Positions 9,909 through 23,000 of a stretch of DNA of 64,000 nucleotides are shown here, piece after piece; the first letter of the stretch is position 1, and each line of letters opens with the position of its first letter. The stretch lies in contig JAOABK010000001.1 of assembly GCA_026418415.1 (NCBI GenBank), positions 71,080-135,079 of the forward strand, read 5' to 3'. Under the pieces are notes generated by a model. It made no database searches, had not been told where the DNA came from, and saw only the letters and a list, made by a program, of their open reading frames with translations. This DNA comes from Pseudomonadota bacterium (lineage in GTDB: Bacteria; CALINM01). Both the position numbers and the translations under genes were made by a program.

Positions 9909-12002
9909 GTGAAAAAATATAGTAAAAGTTTAATAGTAGGTGGTAGAGAGTTAATTATTACCACAGGCCACTGGGCAAAGCAAGCCTCAGGAGCATGTAC
10001 GATTCAATATGGAGATACAGTAGCATTAGTAACCGCTGTTGTTGGAGAAAAGCCGCTTGATGGAGTGGATTTTTTACCCCTAATTTGTGATTATGTTGAA
10101 AAGACTTATTCTGCTGGCAAAATACCAGGTGGTTTTTTTAAAAGAGAAGGCAAGCCAAGTGAAAGGGAAGTTTTGGTTTCAAGGCTTATAGATAGGCCTA
10201 TTAGACCAATGTTCCCCAAGGGCTTTTTCAACGAAGTTCAAATAATATCAACGGTTTTATCTTTAGATCAGGAAAACGATCCAGATGTTTTATCTATTGT
10301 GGGCGCATCATTTGCACTTGAGCTATCTGGAGCACCCTTCGAAGGACCCATTGCAGGTGTTAGAGTAGGTATGATTGATAATAATTATGTAATAAATCCA
10401 ACTGTTTCACAGTTAAAAGATAGTATTCTTGATGTCGTTGTTGCTGGTAGCGAAGAGGCTATAGTAATGGTTGAGGGAAAGGCTAAATTTGTATCAGAAG
10501 AGGTATTTATTGGAGCTCTTGAGTTTGCGCATAGTGAAATTAAAAAGATAGTACACTTTCAGAAGGAATTTATAAATGAACTTGGCATCAAAAAATCAGA
10601 ATTTAGGGTACCTGATGTAGTCAAGGATATTGAAAGTTTTATATTAAGTAATTATTCGAGTGAATTTGAAAAATCCATTTATGGAAAATCTAAGGCTGAA
10701 AGAAGGGTAGCATTAAGTCAGCTTGTTGAAAGGATTTATAACGAAGTTAAAGCTCAATATCCAGATCCAGAGCTTGATATTTGGATTAAATTTGGCATTG
10801 AGAAAGCAGAAAAGCAAGTTATTAGAAAAAATTTGCTTGATAACAATAAAAGAATTGATGGAAGAGGGCCCGAAGACATTAGAGAAATTACATGTGAGAT
10901 TGGTGTTCTTCCAAGAACCCATGGTTCTGCAGTTTTTACAAGGGGTGAGACACAAGCCCTTGTTGTGACTACCTTAGGCACATCAGAAGATGAGCAAAGG
11001 ATTGATGCACTCTTTGGTGAATCCTTTAAATCTTTTATGCTCCATTATAACTTTCCACCGTTCTGTACTGGTGAGATAAAACCATTAAGATCTCCTGGTA
11101 GAAGAGAAATTGGTCATGGGGCACTTGCGGAAAGGGCAATTTCTCAAGTTATGCCCGATGAAAAGGAATTCCCCTATACAGTGAGAGTTGTTTCAGATGT
11201 TCTTGAATCAAACGGATCATCCTCTATGGCAACTGTTTGTGGAAGTTCTTTGTCATTAATGGATGCGGGTGTTCCGATAAAAGAACATGTTGCTGGCATT
11301 GCAATGGGACTAATTAAAGAGGGTGATAAATATGTAGTCTTGAGTGACATACTTGGGGATGAAGATCATATTGGTGATATGGATTTTAAAGTGTGTGGAA
11401 CAACAAATGGTATTGTTGCAGTTCAGATGGATATGAAAGTATATGGACTAACAAGGGATATTTTAGCCAAGGCCCTTGAACAGGCGAGGAAGGGAAGGCT
11501 ATTTATTCTTGAAAAGATGAGAGCTGTAATTGATAAGCCAAAGGAAATATCAATATATGCTCCTCGAGTATATAAACTTCAAATAAAACCAGAAAAGATA
11601 AGAGATCTTATAGGTCCTGGTGGGAAAAATATTAAGGGTATAATTGAACAAACTGGAGTTAGCATTGACGTAAGTGATGATGGTAAAGTAAATGTATTTT
11701 CTTCAAATGCAGAAAATGCCGAAAAAGCAATAGAACTAATAAAAAAATTAACCTTTGAACCGGAGTTAGGCGGTATTTATATGGGTAGGGTAACTAAAAT
11801 TGTCGATTTTGGTGCCTTTGTTCAGCTTTCAGGTGGAGTTGAAGGATTACTTCACATTTCTCAAATAGACAATAAAAGGATTAAAAATGTCTCAGATGTC
11901 TTAAAAGAAGGTGACGAAATACTTGTTAAGGTTATAGACATAGATCAAACCGGAAGAATAAAGCTGAGTCGGAAAGAGGTCCTTGGTGGCTCTGAAACAT
12001 AA
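9909..12002 (+). CDS. pnp: Polyribonucleotide nucleotidyltransferase (PNPase)
   Basis: Two RNase PH domains, KH (IRDLIGPGGKNIKGIIEQTG) and S1 domains. Start placed at GTG 9909 behind GAGG; the ORF track extends to GTG 9900. Confidence 0.97.
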   Translation: MKKYSKSLIVGGRELIITTGHWAKQASGACTIQYGDTVALVTAVVGEKPLDGVDFLPLICDYVEKTYSAGKIPGGFFKREGKPSEREVLVSRLIDRPIRPMFPKGFFNEVQIISTVLSLDQENDPDVLSIVGASFALELSGAPFEGPIAGVRVGMIDNNYVINPTVSQLKDSILDVVVAGSEEAIVMVEGKAKFVSEEVFIGALEFAHSEIKKIVHFQKEFINELGIKKSEFRVPDVVKDIESFILSNYSSEFEKSIYGKSKAERRVALSQLVERIYNEVKAQYPDPELDIWIKFGIEKAEKQVIRKNLLDNNKRIDGRGPEDIREITCEIGVLPRTHGSAVFTRGETQALVVTTLGTSEDEQRIDALFGESFKSFMLHYNFPPFCTGEIKPLRSPGRREIGHGALAERAISQVMPDEKEFPYTVRVVSDVLESNGSSSMATVCGSSLSLMDAGVPIKEHVAGIAMGLIKEGDKYVVLSDILGDEDHIGDMDFKVCGTTNGIVAVQMDMKVYGLTRDILAKALEQARKGRLFILEKMRAVIDKPKEISIYAPRVYKLQIKPEKIRDLIGPGGKNIKGIIEQTGVSIDVSDDGKVNVFSSNAENAEKAIELIKKLTFEPELGGIYMGRVTKIVDFGAFVQLSGGVEGLLHISQIDNKRIKNVSDVLKEGDEILVKVIDIDQTGRIKLSRKEVLGGSET

Positions 12003-13239
12003 GGGATATCATAAATCTGTCCTTCCAAATGGTATAAGATTAATTGGCGAAGAAGTTCCTGGGTTTAACTCATGCACTGTCGGAATCTTTATATTCACTG
12101 GTAGCAGAGATGAACAACCAAGTGAGTTAGGTATAGCACATTTCACAGAACACATGCTATTTAAAGGGACTGAAAAAAGAACTGCACTTGAAATATCGAA
12201 AGCCATTGACAATGTAGGCGGAATTTTAAATGCCTATACTAATAAAGAATATACCTGTTATTATTCAAAGGTTGTATCAGATAAATTAGATATTGCTCTT
12301 GATGTACTGTCCGATATGTTTTTAAACTCTATTTTTTTAGATGAAGAGCTGCAAAAGGAAAAGGAAGTTATTATTCAAGAAATTCATATGGTTAATGATA
12401 CCCCCGACGATCTTATTCATGATCTTCTTTTTGAATCCTTATATGGTAAAAGGGGATTAGGAAGTTTTATTTTAGGTACCGAAGAGATAGTTCGTAGCTT
12501 TGATCGAAAGACTATTAAGTCTTTTGTGGAAAACTATTATTTAAACGAGAGAATAGTTGTTGCCTGTGCAGGAAATTTTAACTGGGAAAGATTTAGAGAT
12601 ATGGCAACCGAGTTGTTTGGTAATAGAGGAGTTAAAGTAACTAATTTTCCAGAAAGAAGATCACAGATAAAACCATCTAAAGTTACTGTTAAAAAGGAAC
12701 ATTTAAATCAGGTTCATTATGCAATTGGATTTCCGACAATTTCTATATATGACGAAGATAAATATCCTCTAAAAATATTGAACTATATACTGGGAGCAGG
12801 AATGAGCTCTCTTTTGTTTCAAGAATTGAGAGAGATGTCAGCATATGTATATTCAACTTATTCTTCTGTGAATTTGTACCAAGATACAGGTTTTTTATAT
12901 ATTTATTTCGCCACAACCCCAGAAAAGAAAGATTTATGTATAAATAAAATTGAAGAAATTTTGCATAGAGTGAAATCAGGTAAAATTTCTGAGGATGATA
13001 TAAAAAATGCAAAGGAACAAATAAAGGGATATACCCTAATAAGTTTAGACAGTAGCGATGCAAAATTCTCTTACAATGCAAGATCTGAACTTTATTATAA
13101 TAAGTTTATGCCAATAGAGGAAGAATTAGAGAAACTTTTTTTATTAAACAAAACTGACATTATTGAGGTAGCAAACAAGTACCTTGATTTAACAAATGCT
13201 GGAATAGCCAGCGTTGAACCAGAAAATGGAGCCAATTAA
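11983..13239 (+). CDS. M16 family zinc peptidase (pitrilysin/processing-peptidase-like)
   Basis: [11 protein letters not shown] (HxxEH motif), M16 architecture; TTG start overlapping pnp. Confidence 0.93.
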   Translation: MVALKHKGYHKSVLPNGIRLIGEEVPGFNSCTVGIFIFTGSRDEQPSELGIAHFTEHMLFKGTEKRTALEISKAIDNVGGILNAYTNKEYTCYYSKVVSDKLDIALDVLSDMFLNSIFLDEELQKEKEVIIQEIHMVNDTPDDLIHDLLFESLYGKRGLGSFILGTEEIVRSFDRKTIKSFVENYYLNERIVVACAGNFNWERFRDMATELFGNRGVKVTNFPERRSQIKPSKVTVKKEHLNQVHYAIGFPTISIYDEDKYPLKILNYILGAGMSSLLFQELREMSAYVYSTYSSVNLYQDTGFLYIYFATTPEKKDLCINKIEEILHRVKSGKISEDDIKNAKEQIKGYTLISLDSSDAKFSYNARSELYYNKFMPIEEELEKLFLLNKTDIIEVANKYLDLTNAGIASVEPENGAN

Positions 13240-13672
13240 AGTTTTTGTTAAGAGACTGCACAGTTTTGATTTGCCATTACCTTCTTACCAGACTGATGGT
13301 TCAAGTGGCATGGATTTATATGCCGCGATTGAAGAATCAATTATAATAAGACCACTTGAAAGGGTAATTATTCCTACTGGTTTAGCCATAGAGCTACCAA
13401 AAGGTTTTGAGGCGCAAATTAGACCGAGAAGTGGTCTTGCCTTAAAAAATGGTATAACAATTTTGAATAGTCCAGGCACTATTGATGAGGATTATAGAGG
13501 AGAAATTAAAATTATTTTAATAAACCTTGGACAAGAAGATTTTCAGGTAAATCGAGGCGATAGAATCGCCCAGATGGTTTTTTCTAAAGTGAGTAGAGTT
13601 GAACTTTTTGAGGTAAGTTTTTTAAATGACACAAATAGAAATGATGGTGGCTTTGGTCATACTGGATTTTAG
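13226..13672 (+). CDS. dut: dUTP diphosphatase
   Basis: [52 protein letters not shown] motifs. ATG at 13226 preferred over TTG 13214. Confidence 0.96.
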   Translation: MEPIKVFVKRLHSFDLPLPSYQTDGSSGMDLYAAIEESIIIRPLERVIIPTGLAIELPKGFEAQIRPRSGLALKNGITILNSPGTIDEDYRGEIKIILINLGQEDFQVNRGDRIAQMVFSKVSRVELFEVSFLNDTNRNDGGFGHTGF

Positions 13673-13676
13673 CAAT

Positions 13677-14417
13677 TTAATTTTTTTCAATAAAAATATG
13701 AGATGACTTTTTTACTTTAATAAGAAATCTACCTTTTCTTCTTTCCAATTGACCATAAGCATAAATATAATCACCTATTGATGGATTAATCCTTTTAATT
13801 GTTCTTTTTGAAGATTCCACAATTAGGTGATCTGTTAAAATTTCTACTCTTTTTTCACCAATTATTATATTTCTAATTTTACCTTCATACCATCCTATCT
13901 GCCCAACATATTTATAGATATTTTTATGATCTATTTTTTTTGAAAATAAATTTTTGTTATTAAAATAGGCATCAATAAAAGCTTTTTTTAATCGTTCTTT
14001 GTATGCATCATTAGGTTCAAGAATATTTATAAAGGCAAGCCCTTCCTTTAAAAGAGCTTCATTAACAAAAATATTATCAACGAAAACATATCCAAGTAGT
14101 CTACCGTATCTATCCCTTTTCTCTCTGTCAAAAATTATCTTTATGGTTTTTCCAAGAACGAGTGTCTTATTGAATTCGTAGGCTTCTTTTGCATAAGGTT
14201 CTTTAATATCAATCCATTCATCCCCTTCTTTTTTATGTAACTCAGGTGTATCAATACCTAAATATCTTAATTTTTCGCCATTTGAAAGTTCTATTGTATC
14301 TCCATCGTAAACATTAATAACTGTTAATTCAGAACTTTTTTTTGTAGATGCAGAACTGTTACAAGATAACAGAAAAAGTAGTAGTATGAATATTAATTTG
14401 GTATATATACAACGCAT
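13677..14417 (-). CDS. Thermonuclease-like (SNase domain) lipoprotein
   Basis: Lipobox-type N-terminus LLLFLLSCNSS; VYDGDTIELSNGEKLRYLGIDTPEL...REKRDRYGRLLGYVFVD...NEALLKEGLA. Confidence 0.9.
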   Translation of the reverse strand: MRCIYTKLIFILLLFLLSCNSSASTKKSSELTVINVYDGDTIELSNGEKLRYLGIDTPELHKKEGDEWIDIKEPYAKEAYEFNKTLVLGKTIKIIFDREKRDRYGRLLGYVFVDNIFVNEALLKEGLAFINILEPNDAYKERLKKAFIDAYFNNKNLFSKKIDHKNIYKYVGQIGWYEGKIRNIIIGEKRVEILTDHLIVESSKRTIKRINPSIGDYIYAYGQLERRKGRFLIKVKKSSHIFIEKN

Positions 14418-14447
14418 TAAGGTAATAAGAAAAATAATCTATTTTAG

Positions 14448-14975
14448 TTATCTGTCTCCCTCAAATATATGGTGCTCTTCTTCACCATACCAATCTATGG
14501 GATTTTCTATGTATTTTTTCAAATTTGTTATAATAAGATAGTGTCCTTCTTCTTCATCCCTTAAAAATTCGAAAAAGGATTTTTCAATTTGTGTTGTAGA
14601 TTTTTTCACCATCTCATCATAAAATTTATAACCCTTTGACTCAAAATCTAAACCTAATTGCAGAGCCTCTGTATCGCTTGAATTAGGTTTTACTATATCT
14701 TTAAAATGTTCCATTGCTTCTTTAAAAATATGTTTCCAAGGTAAGTTTTCAGATTTGGGTGTTTCTTCAGGCCACTTGTTTTCTTTAGTTAATGAGTCAA
14801 AGACTTCTTTAATTCTTTTAATATGCTTTAATTCTTCTTCTGCTAATTTTTCAAAAATTTCTTTTGCCATTGGGTTTTTTGTTTCCTTTGATGCTTTTAA
14901 AAAGAACTGTCTTCCATACTCTTCAAATTTGATAGCTTCTTTGAAAGAATGTTTAAGATACTCTAAATGATCCAT
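14448..14975 (-). CDS. Ferritin-like diiron protein (rubrerythrin family, no rubredoxin domain)
   Basis: EEYGRQFFLKASKETKNPMAKEIFEKLAEEELKHIKRI...GLDFESKGYKFYDEMV...FFEFLRDEEEGHY (paired ExxH). Start at ATG 14975 (MDHLEYLKHS) behind GGGGG; the longer ORF-track start runs antisense/out of frame through the small ORF at 14989-15135. Confidence 0.85.
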   Translation of the reverse strand: MDHLEYLKHSFKEAIKFEEYGRQFFLKASKETKNPMAKEIFEKLAEEELKHIKRIKEVFDSLTKENKWPEETPKSENLPWKHIFKEAMEHFKDIVKPNSSDTEALQLGLDFESKGYKFYDEMVKKSTTQIEKSFFEFLRDEEEGHYLIITNLKKYIENPIDWYGEEEHHIFEGDR

Positions 14976-14988
14976 TAAAAACCCCCTT

Positions 14989-15135
14989 TTATTTTTTTTC
15001 ACCCTCTTCTTTCTTTTTCTTATAAAATGCTTCAGCTTGAATCTTATTTTCACAGGTTTTACAGATGTTCTCTTTTGATTCTTTACCACAGATAAGGCAT
15101 TTTTTATTTTGTTTATTCGATTCCTGTACCTTCAT
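14989..15135 (-). CDS. Small zinc-ribbon-like protein (48 aa), not in supplied ORF track
   Basis: Translation MKVQESNKQNKKCLICGKESKENICKTCENKIQAEAFYKKKKEEGEKK*: CxxC-x8-CxxC; 13 nt upstream of the ferritin-like gene. No clear SD. Confidence 0.6.
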   Translation of the reverse strand: MKVQESNKQNKKCLICGKESKENICKTCENKIQAEAFYKKKKEEGEKK

Positions 15136-15228
15136 GGTGTATAAATTCTAACATATTTTTAGTAAAACATAAATATTTAAATAGAGTTTTCTTAAGTTCT
15201 TGTAAATATTTTGAAAAACCATAAACTA

Positions 15229-15257
15229 TTGCTTTTTAAGCATTTTTTTTATAGAAT
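15229..15257 (+). promoter_or_regulatory. Candidate promoter for ilvE
   Basis: TTGCTT (15229-15234), 17-nt spacer, TAGAAT (15252-15257); ATG at 15291 behind GGAGG. Confidence 0.45.
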
Positions 15258-15290
15258 TTCTTATTTAATAATAAAAAAATGGAGGGCCTT

Positions 15291-16205
15291 ATGCCAACAG
15301 GTGATTTTATCTGGATGGATGGTAAGTTTGTTAAGTGGCAGGATGCTACTGTACATGTTCTGACTCATACTCTTCATTATGGTCTTGGAGTTTTTGAAGG
15401 TATTAGATGTTATGAAGGAGTTGATGGTAATTCATATATTTTTAGATTAAAAGAGCATATTGATAGATTATATGATTCAGCACATATATGTGAAATAAAA
15501 ATACCTTTTAAAAAAGAAGAAATAATAAAAGCAACAAAGGAATGTTTAAGAAAAAATAAACTCAAAGAAGGATACATAAGACCTCTCGTATTTATTGGCG
15601 ATGGACCAATGGGTTTATATGTGGAAAATTATCCTGTTAGAGTAGCAATAGCATGCTGGGCATGGGGAGCTTATTTAGGGGAAGAGGGATTAAAAAATGG
15701 CATTAGAGCAAAAGTCTCTTCTTTTACAAGACATCATCCCAATGTTATGATGACTAAAGCAAAGGTTTCAGGAAATTATGTAAACTCTATTTTAGCTAAA
15801 AAAGAAGCAAAACATGCAGGTTATGATGAAGCGATAATGCTTGATCCTGAGGGATATGTATCAGAAGCGAGTGGTGAGAACGTTTTCATAATTAAAAATA
15901 ACAGGATAAAAACTACACCTCTAACTACTATATTGCCAGGTATAACAAGAGATTCAATAATTACAATAGCAAAAGAATTGGGTTATGAGGTCAATGAAGA
16001 GAGATTTACAAGAGATGAATTATATCTTGCAGATGAGGTGTTTTTTACTGGTACTGCTGCAGAGGTAACACCAGTCAGAGAAGTGGATGATAGAAAGATT
16101 GGATTAGGTAAGCCAGGTCCTATAACTTTGAAAATACAAAAGATGTTTTTTGATATAGTAAAGGGAAAGAGTAAAAAGCATAAAGAGTGGCTGGAGAAGG
16201 TGTGA
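15291..16205 (+). CDS. ilvE: Branched-chain amino acid aminotransferase
   Basis: [58 protein letters not shown]; class IV aminotransferase. Confidence 0.93.
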   Translation: MPTGDFIWMDGKFVKWQDATVHVLTHTLHYGLGVFEGIRCYEGVDGNSYIFRLKEHIDRLYDSAHICEIKIPFKKEEIIKATKECLRKNKLKEGYIRPLVFIGDGPMGLYVENYPVRVAIACWAWGAYLGEEGLKNGIRAKVSSFTRHHPNVMMTKAKVSGNYVNSILAKKEAKHAGYDEAIMLDPEGYVSEASGENVFIIKNNRIKTTPLTTILPGITRDSIITIAKELGYEVNEERFTRDELYLADEVFFTGTAAEVTPVREVDDRKIGLGKPGPITLKIQKMFFDIVKGKSKKHKEWLEKV

Positions 16206-17035
16206 AATATTTTTTAATTTTAATATTTTTTATTTTACTCAGTAGTAATTCATTTGGGTATACGATTTTTTTAAAGAATGGAAAAACTTTTGATGCAGTT
16301 GAACATAAAATTGTGGATGGCTTTTTTATTATGACCTTGAGAAATGGAAATGAGATAGGGTTTCCCATAGATGATATTGATATGAGTAAAACCGAACCAT
16401 CTATTAAGGCATTTGAAGATCAAAAGAAAAGAGAAGAGGAAGCTAAAAGAAGGAGGAAGGAATTTGAAGAAAAGGAAAAGGGTAAACCAAAAGAGCTTTT
16501 AGAGTTTTTTTTACAAGAAAAGAGGGGGATGCAATTAAGCTTTTCAGAAGAAGAGATACTACAATTAATAGAATTTGGTGAAAGAAATTTTACAAGTGAA
16601 CAGGATTTTTTGAAAGCCTACTCCTTTCATAACGATTATTTACCATCTATAATTTATACAAAAAGACTAAGGTTGATTCTTTATGGAGTTGAAAAGGGTA
16701 AAACAAAAAGACAATTGAATAATAATGAAATAAGAGCCATTTTAGAAGATCCCAATCTATTAATACTAATTGTTAGCACTGGAGATTCCCCGGATGCTTT
16801 AAACGGTGCTGAGGTATTTATGAAGCAAGCTGATAGGGTAATACAACCCTTTCATTTGAAAGTACCAGCGGTAGGTGACAGAACTATAAACTGGCCTGAA
16901 GCTCCAGCATATTATTGGAAGATTTTAGTTCAGTTTAAATATTCTGACATTGACCTTAAAAAAGAAGCGCAAATAGTGGTTAAGAAAGGGGAATTTCAAA
17001 AAGTTTTTAATATTGACTTTAACTATTTTCGTTAA
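16202..17035 (+). CDS. Exported protein of unknown function
   Basis: Signal peptide [19 protein letters not shown]; charged coiled linker ([23 protein letters not shown]). GTG start overlapping the ilvE stop. Confidence 0.65.
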   Translation: MKYFLILIFFILLSSNSFGYTIFLKNGKTFDAVEHKIVDGFFIMTLRNGNEIGFPIDDIDMSKTEPSIKAFEDQKKREEEAKRRRKEFEEKEKGKPKELLEFFLQEKRGMQLSFSEEEILQLIEFGERNFTSEQDFLKAYSFHNDYLPSIIYTKRLRLILYGVEKGKTKRQLNNNEIRAILEDPNLLILIVSTGDSPDALNGAEVFMKQADRVIQPFHLKVPAVGDRTINWPEAPAYYWKILVQFKYSDIDLKKEAQIVVKKGEFQKVFNIDFNYFR

Positions 17036-18517
<1,482 letters not shown>

Positions 18518-18520
18518 TTT

Positions 18521-20077
18521 ATGAAAGAAGACGTTTTACATAGTGAAAGGGTTTTAATACTTGATTTTGGTTCACAGTACACCCAGTTGATTGCAAGAAG
18601 AGTAAGAGAATCAAAGGTATATTGTGAGATAGTTCCCTATTCTATCGATCTTAATGAAATCGAAAAATTCAGACCAAGGGGAATAATTCTTTCAGGTGGT
18701 CCAAAAAGTGTTTATGATAGTGATGCTCCTTTGATTTCTATAAAAATTTTTGAGTTAGGTGTACCAGTTTTAGGTATATGTTATGGAATGCAGTTAATTA
18801 CCCATCTATTAGGAGGAAAAGTCGCAAGAGCTAAGGAAAGAGAATATGGCTTTGCAAATTTAAAAATTTTAGAAAATGAGGATATCTTCTCTTTTATAAT
18901 GGAAGATGAAATACCTGTTTGGATGAGCCATGGAGATAGAATAGAAAGGTTGCCTATTAATTTTAAAAGTATAGCTAAAACATCAAATTCTCCTTATGCT
19001 GCTATAAAATCCAAAGAAAAAAATATCTATGGTGTCCAGTTTCATCCAGAAGTTTATCATACACCCTTAGGTAAAGAAATTATTAAGGCTTTTCTTTATA
19101 AGGTTTGTGGTTTAAAAGGCTTGTGGGATATGCATTCATTCATAGATAGAAGTATTACAGAAATAAAAAGGACTGTAAAAGATAAAAAAGTCTTATGTGC
19201 CCTTAGTGGTGGGGTTGATTCTTCTGTTGTGGCAGTTTTGATAAACAAAGCTATAGGGAAAAATTTATATTGTATATTTGTGGATAATGGATTATTGAGA
19301 AAAAATGAAGCAAAACATGTAGAGAGATGCTTTAGGGATAATTTTGACATTAATCTCAAGGTTGTTGATGCAAAAAAGGTTTTCTTAGAGCGTCTAAGGG
19401 GTATAACAGACCCAGAGAAAAAGAGAAAAATAATTGGGCATACCTTTATAGAAGTCTTTGAAGAAGAAGCAAAAAAGATTGGCAAGGTAGATTTTTTAGC
19501 ACAGGGAACCCTATATCCCGATGTTATAGAGAGCGTTTCTTTTAAGGGACCTTCAGCGGTAATTAAAAGTCATCACAATGTAGGTGGACTACCTGAAAAA
19601 ATGAATTTAAAACTTCTTGAACCTCTTAGGGAGCTTTTTAAAGATGAGGTAAGAGAAGTTGGAAGGGAGTTGGGTATAACTGATGATATAATTTTGAGAC
19701 AACCCTTTCCAGGGCCTGGATTAGCAGTCAGAATTCTTGGAGAGGTTAACGAGGATAAAATTAAAATTTTGCAAGATGTTGACGAGATTGTAGAAGAGGA
19801 GATGAAAAAGAGTGGTTATTATTGGAAGGTGTGGCAATCTTTTCCAGTGCTTTTACCGATAAAAACAGTCGGTGTTATGGGTGATGAAAGAACTTATGAT
19901 AATGTTGTAGCGCTAAGGGTTGTTGAGAGTATGGATGGCATGACTGCTGATTGGGTAAGACTTCCCTATGATATTCTTGCTGAAATATCAAGAAGGGTTA
20001 TAAATGAAGTAAAAGGTGTTAATAGGGTTGTTTATGATATAAGCTCAAAGCCACCAAGCACAATTGAGTGGGAGTGA
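18521..20077 (+). CDS. guaA: GMP synthase (glutamine-hydrolysing)
   Basis: Class I GATase ([10 protein letters not shown]...GVQFHPEV) + ATP-PPase ([10 protein letters not shown]) + C-terminal dimerisation domain (..[15 protein letters not shown]). Confidence 0.98.
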   Translation: MKEDVLHSERVLILDFGSQYTQLIARRVRESKVYCEIVPYSIDLNEIEKFRPRGIILSGGPKSVYDSDAPLISIKIFELGVPVLGICYGMQLITHLLGGKVARAKEREYGFANLKILENEDIFSFIMEDEIPVWMSHGDRIERLPINFKSIAKTSNSPYAAIKSKEKNIYGVQFHPEVYHTPLGKEIIKAFLYKVCGLKGLWDMHSFIDRSITEIKRTVKDKKVLCALSGGVDSSVVAVLINKAIGKNLYCIFVDNGLLRKNEAKHVERCFRDNFDINLKVVDAKKVFLERLRGITDPEKKRKIIGHTFIEVFEEEAKKIGKVDFLAQGTLYPDVIESVSFKGPSAVIKSHHNVGGLPEKMNLKLLEPLRELFKDEVREVGRELGITDDIILRQPFPGPGLAVRILGEVNEDKIKILQDVDEIVEEEMKKSGYYWKVWQSFPVLLPIKTVGVMGDERTYDNVVALRVVESMDGMTADWVRLPYDILAEISRRVINEVKGVNRVVYDISSKPPSTIEWE

Positions 20078-20080
20078 TTG

Positions 20081-23000
20081 ATGCACTTTGCTGACTTCGT
20101 ACACCTTCACCTTCATACAGAATATAGTCTTTTAGATGGCGCTATAAGGATAGAAGATCTTGTAAAAAGGGCTAAGGACTTGAGAATGCCAGCCCTTGCT
20201 ATAACAGACCATTCCAATATTTTTGGTTCCTTTGATTTCTTTTCTTATGCAAAAAAGCACGGGGTTAAACCTATACTTGGTTGTGAGATGTACATTGCTC
20301 CTGAAAGTATGTATAAAAAGGGTGGAAATGGTAATGGAGAGAAAGAAGAAAATTATTATCATCTGGTTCTACTTGTTAAAAATGAGAGGGGGTATAAAAA
20401 TCTTTGCAAGTTACTTACTTCGGCAAACTTTGAAGGCTTTTATTATAAGCCAAGAATCGACAAGGAAATACTCAAGCAACATAGTGAAGGGTTAATAGGT
20501 CTTTCTGCCTGTCTTAAAGGGGAGATTTCTTACTGGATATTAAAAAAAGATTTTTTAAAGGCAGAAAATTCTGCTCTTGCTTATAAAGAAATTTTTGGTG
20601 ATGATAATTTTTATCTTGAAGTGCAAGAAAATGGGCTTGAAGAACAGAAAATTGTTAATCATGGTTTAATAGAAATCTCAAAAAAGTTAAATATTCCTCT
20701 TGTTGCAACCAATGATTGTCATTATCTAAACAAAGAAGATTATAAATTTCATGACATTTTATTATGTATTCAAACTAAAAAGACTGTCCATGAACAGGAC
20801 AGACTTAGAATGACAACTAATGAATTTTATGTGAAAACACCAGAGGAGATGAAAGAGAGATTTAGCCATATACCAGAATCCATAGAAAATACACTAAAAA
20901 TTGCTGAATCCTGTTATTTTGATTTTGTAACTGATGGATTTCATTTTCCAGATTTAGGTATTTCAAAAGAGGAGATAGAAAGGATCTTTCTAAAAGAGGT
21001 AAGAGATGGATTTGAAGCAAGTGTAGATAGACTTGTTAAAAATAGTAATGGAAGATTTACCAGGAAAGATTATGAAGATAGATTAGAATTTGAGATAAAT
21101 GTTATTAAGAAAATGGGTTTTCAGGGGTATTTTTTAATTGTTGCAGATTTTATTAGGTTTGCAAGAAACAATGAAATTCCTGTTGGTCCTGGAAGAGGGT
21201 CAGCTGCAGGCAGTCTTGTTGCCTATTGTTTAGGTATAACAAGATTAGATCCCCTTAAATATGATTTACTATTTGAGAGATTTTTAAATGTTGATAGAGC
21301 TACTATGCCAGATGTGGATGTGGATTTCTGTCAGGATAGAAGGGGTGAGGTAATAGATTACATTGTTTCAAAGTATGGTAAAGATAAAGTAGCGCAGATA
21401 ATAACTTTTGGCTCAATGAAGGCAAAGGCTGCAATAAAAGATGTAGCGAGAGCTTTAGAGATTCCCTATTCTGAAGCTGATAAAATAACAAAGTTGATAC
21501 CTAACAATGTTGGGATAAAAGAAGCCCTTGAGTTAGAACCACAATTAAAGAAAATGTATAAAGAATCACCCACATTCAAAGAGTTAATAGACTATTCAAT
21601 CTCATTAGAAAAACTTCCAAGGCATACGGGAATTCATGCTGCAGGTGTTGTAATAGCAGATAAACCAATAATTAATTATATGCCCTTACATAGGGGTGAT
21701 AATGGAGAAGTGGTAACCCAGTTTTCCATGAAAATATTAGAAAAAATGGGGTTAATTAAATTTGATCTTTTAGGATTAAAAACCCTAACAATGTTAAAAG
21801 ATGCGGTAAAAAATATAAAAAAGAACCATGGTGTTGAGTTAGACCTTGATAACTTGCCATTAGATGATCCAAAAGTATATGAACTAATATCTAATGGAGA
21901 TACTACTGGAGTTTTTCAGTTAGAAAGCTCTGGGATGAAACAACTATTAAGAAAATTAAAGCCCTCTACCTTTGAAGATATAATTGCTGCAAACGCTCTT
22001 TATAGGCCCGGTCCTCTTGGAAGTGGAATGGACAAAGAGTTTATCGCAAGAAAACACGGACATGTAAAAGTTGAGTATGAAATCCCGGAATTAGAAGAGA
22101 TCTTAAAGGATACTTATGGTGTTATTGTTTATCAAGAGCAAGTTATGTTAATTGCTACCAAAATAGCGGATTTTTCTAAAAGTGAAGCAGATACCCTAAG
22201 AAAAGCAATGAGTAAAAAATTAGCAGAAGAGCTTGATAAGTTAGAAAATGATTTTATAGAAAGGGCAGTTAAAAAGGGACATGATAAAGGGAAGGTTCAA
22301 AAACTTTTTGATCAGATTAAGAAGTTTGGAGAATACGGCTTTAATAAATCCCATTCTGCAGCTTATGCTCTAATTACCTATCAAACTGCATATGTAAAAG
22401 CCCATTATCCCTTAGAGTTTATTGCAGCATTATTAACCTCTGAGATAACAGATACCGATAAGGTTGTTAAGCACATAAATGAGTTTAGAGAAAGGGGAAT
22501 AGAGATATTACCTCCTGATATTCATGAAAGCGAGGAAACATTTACTGTAACTAAGGATGGAAAAATTCGCTTTGGTTTAGGAGCCATAAAAAATGTTGGT
22601 ATGGCAGCAATTGAGGTTATAAAAGAAGAAAAGAATAAAAATGGTAAATTCAAAAGTTTTATTGATTTTGTTGAAAGAGTTGGTGGACAAAAGGTAAACA
22701 AGAAGGTTATTGAGAGTTTAATAAAAAGTGGAGCCCTTGATTCCTTGGGTGGGCATAGAGCTCAGTATTTAGAGTATTTAGATGTATTGTTACAGAAAGT
22801 TACAGAGACTAAGAATAAAAAGAAAGATTTTATGCAAGCAATGTTTGATATACATGAAGGGGAAGAACGGATTGAAAAATTGCCGGATGTTCAGCAATTT
22901 CCAATGTCTCAGATTTTATCCTTTGAAAAAGAAGTCCTTGGATTTTATGTATCAGGCCATCCCCTATTAGAGTTTAGCAATGAAATAAATCATTTTATAG

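Noticed and set aside
13673-13676. Four-base gaps between convergent genes (dut/thermonuclease and thiL/DUF2723) as special structures
   Set aside because: Unusually tight, but compact genomes commonly show this and no stem-loop or other signal was found there.
14976-15089. N-terminal extension of the ferritin-like ORF (MVKNQKRTSVKPVKIRFKLKHFIRKRKKRVKKNKRGFL)
   Set aside because: Better explained as out-of-frame reading of the small zinc-ribbon ORF; a strong SD precedes the internal ATG at 14975.
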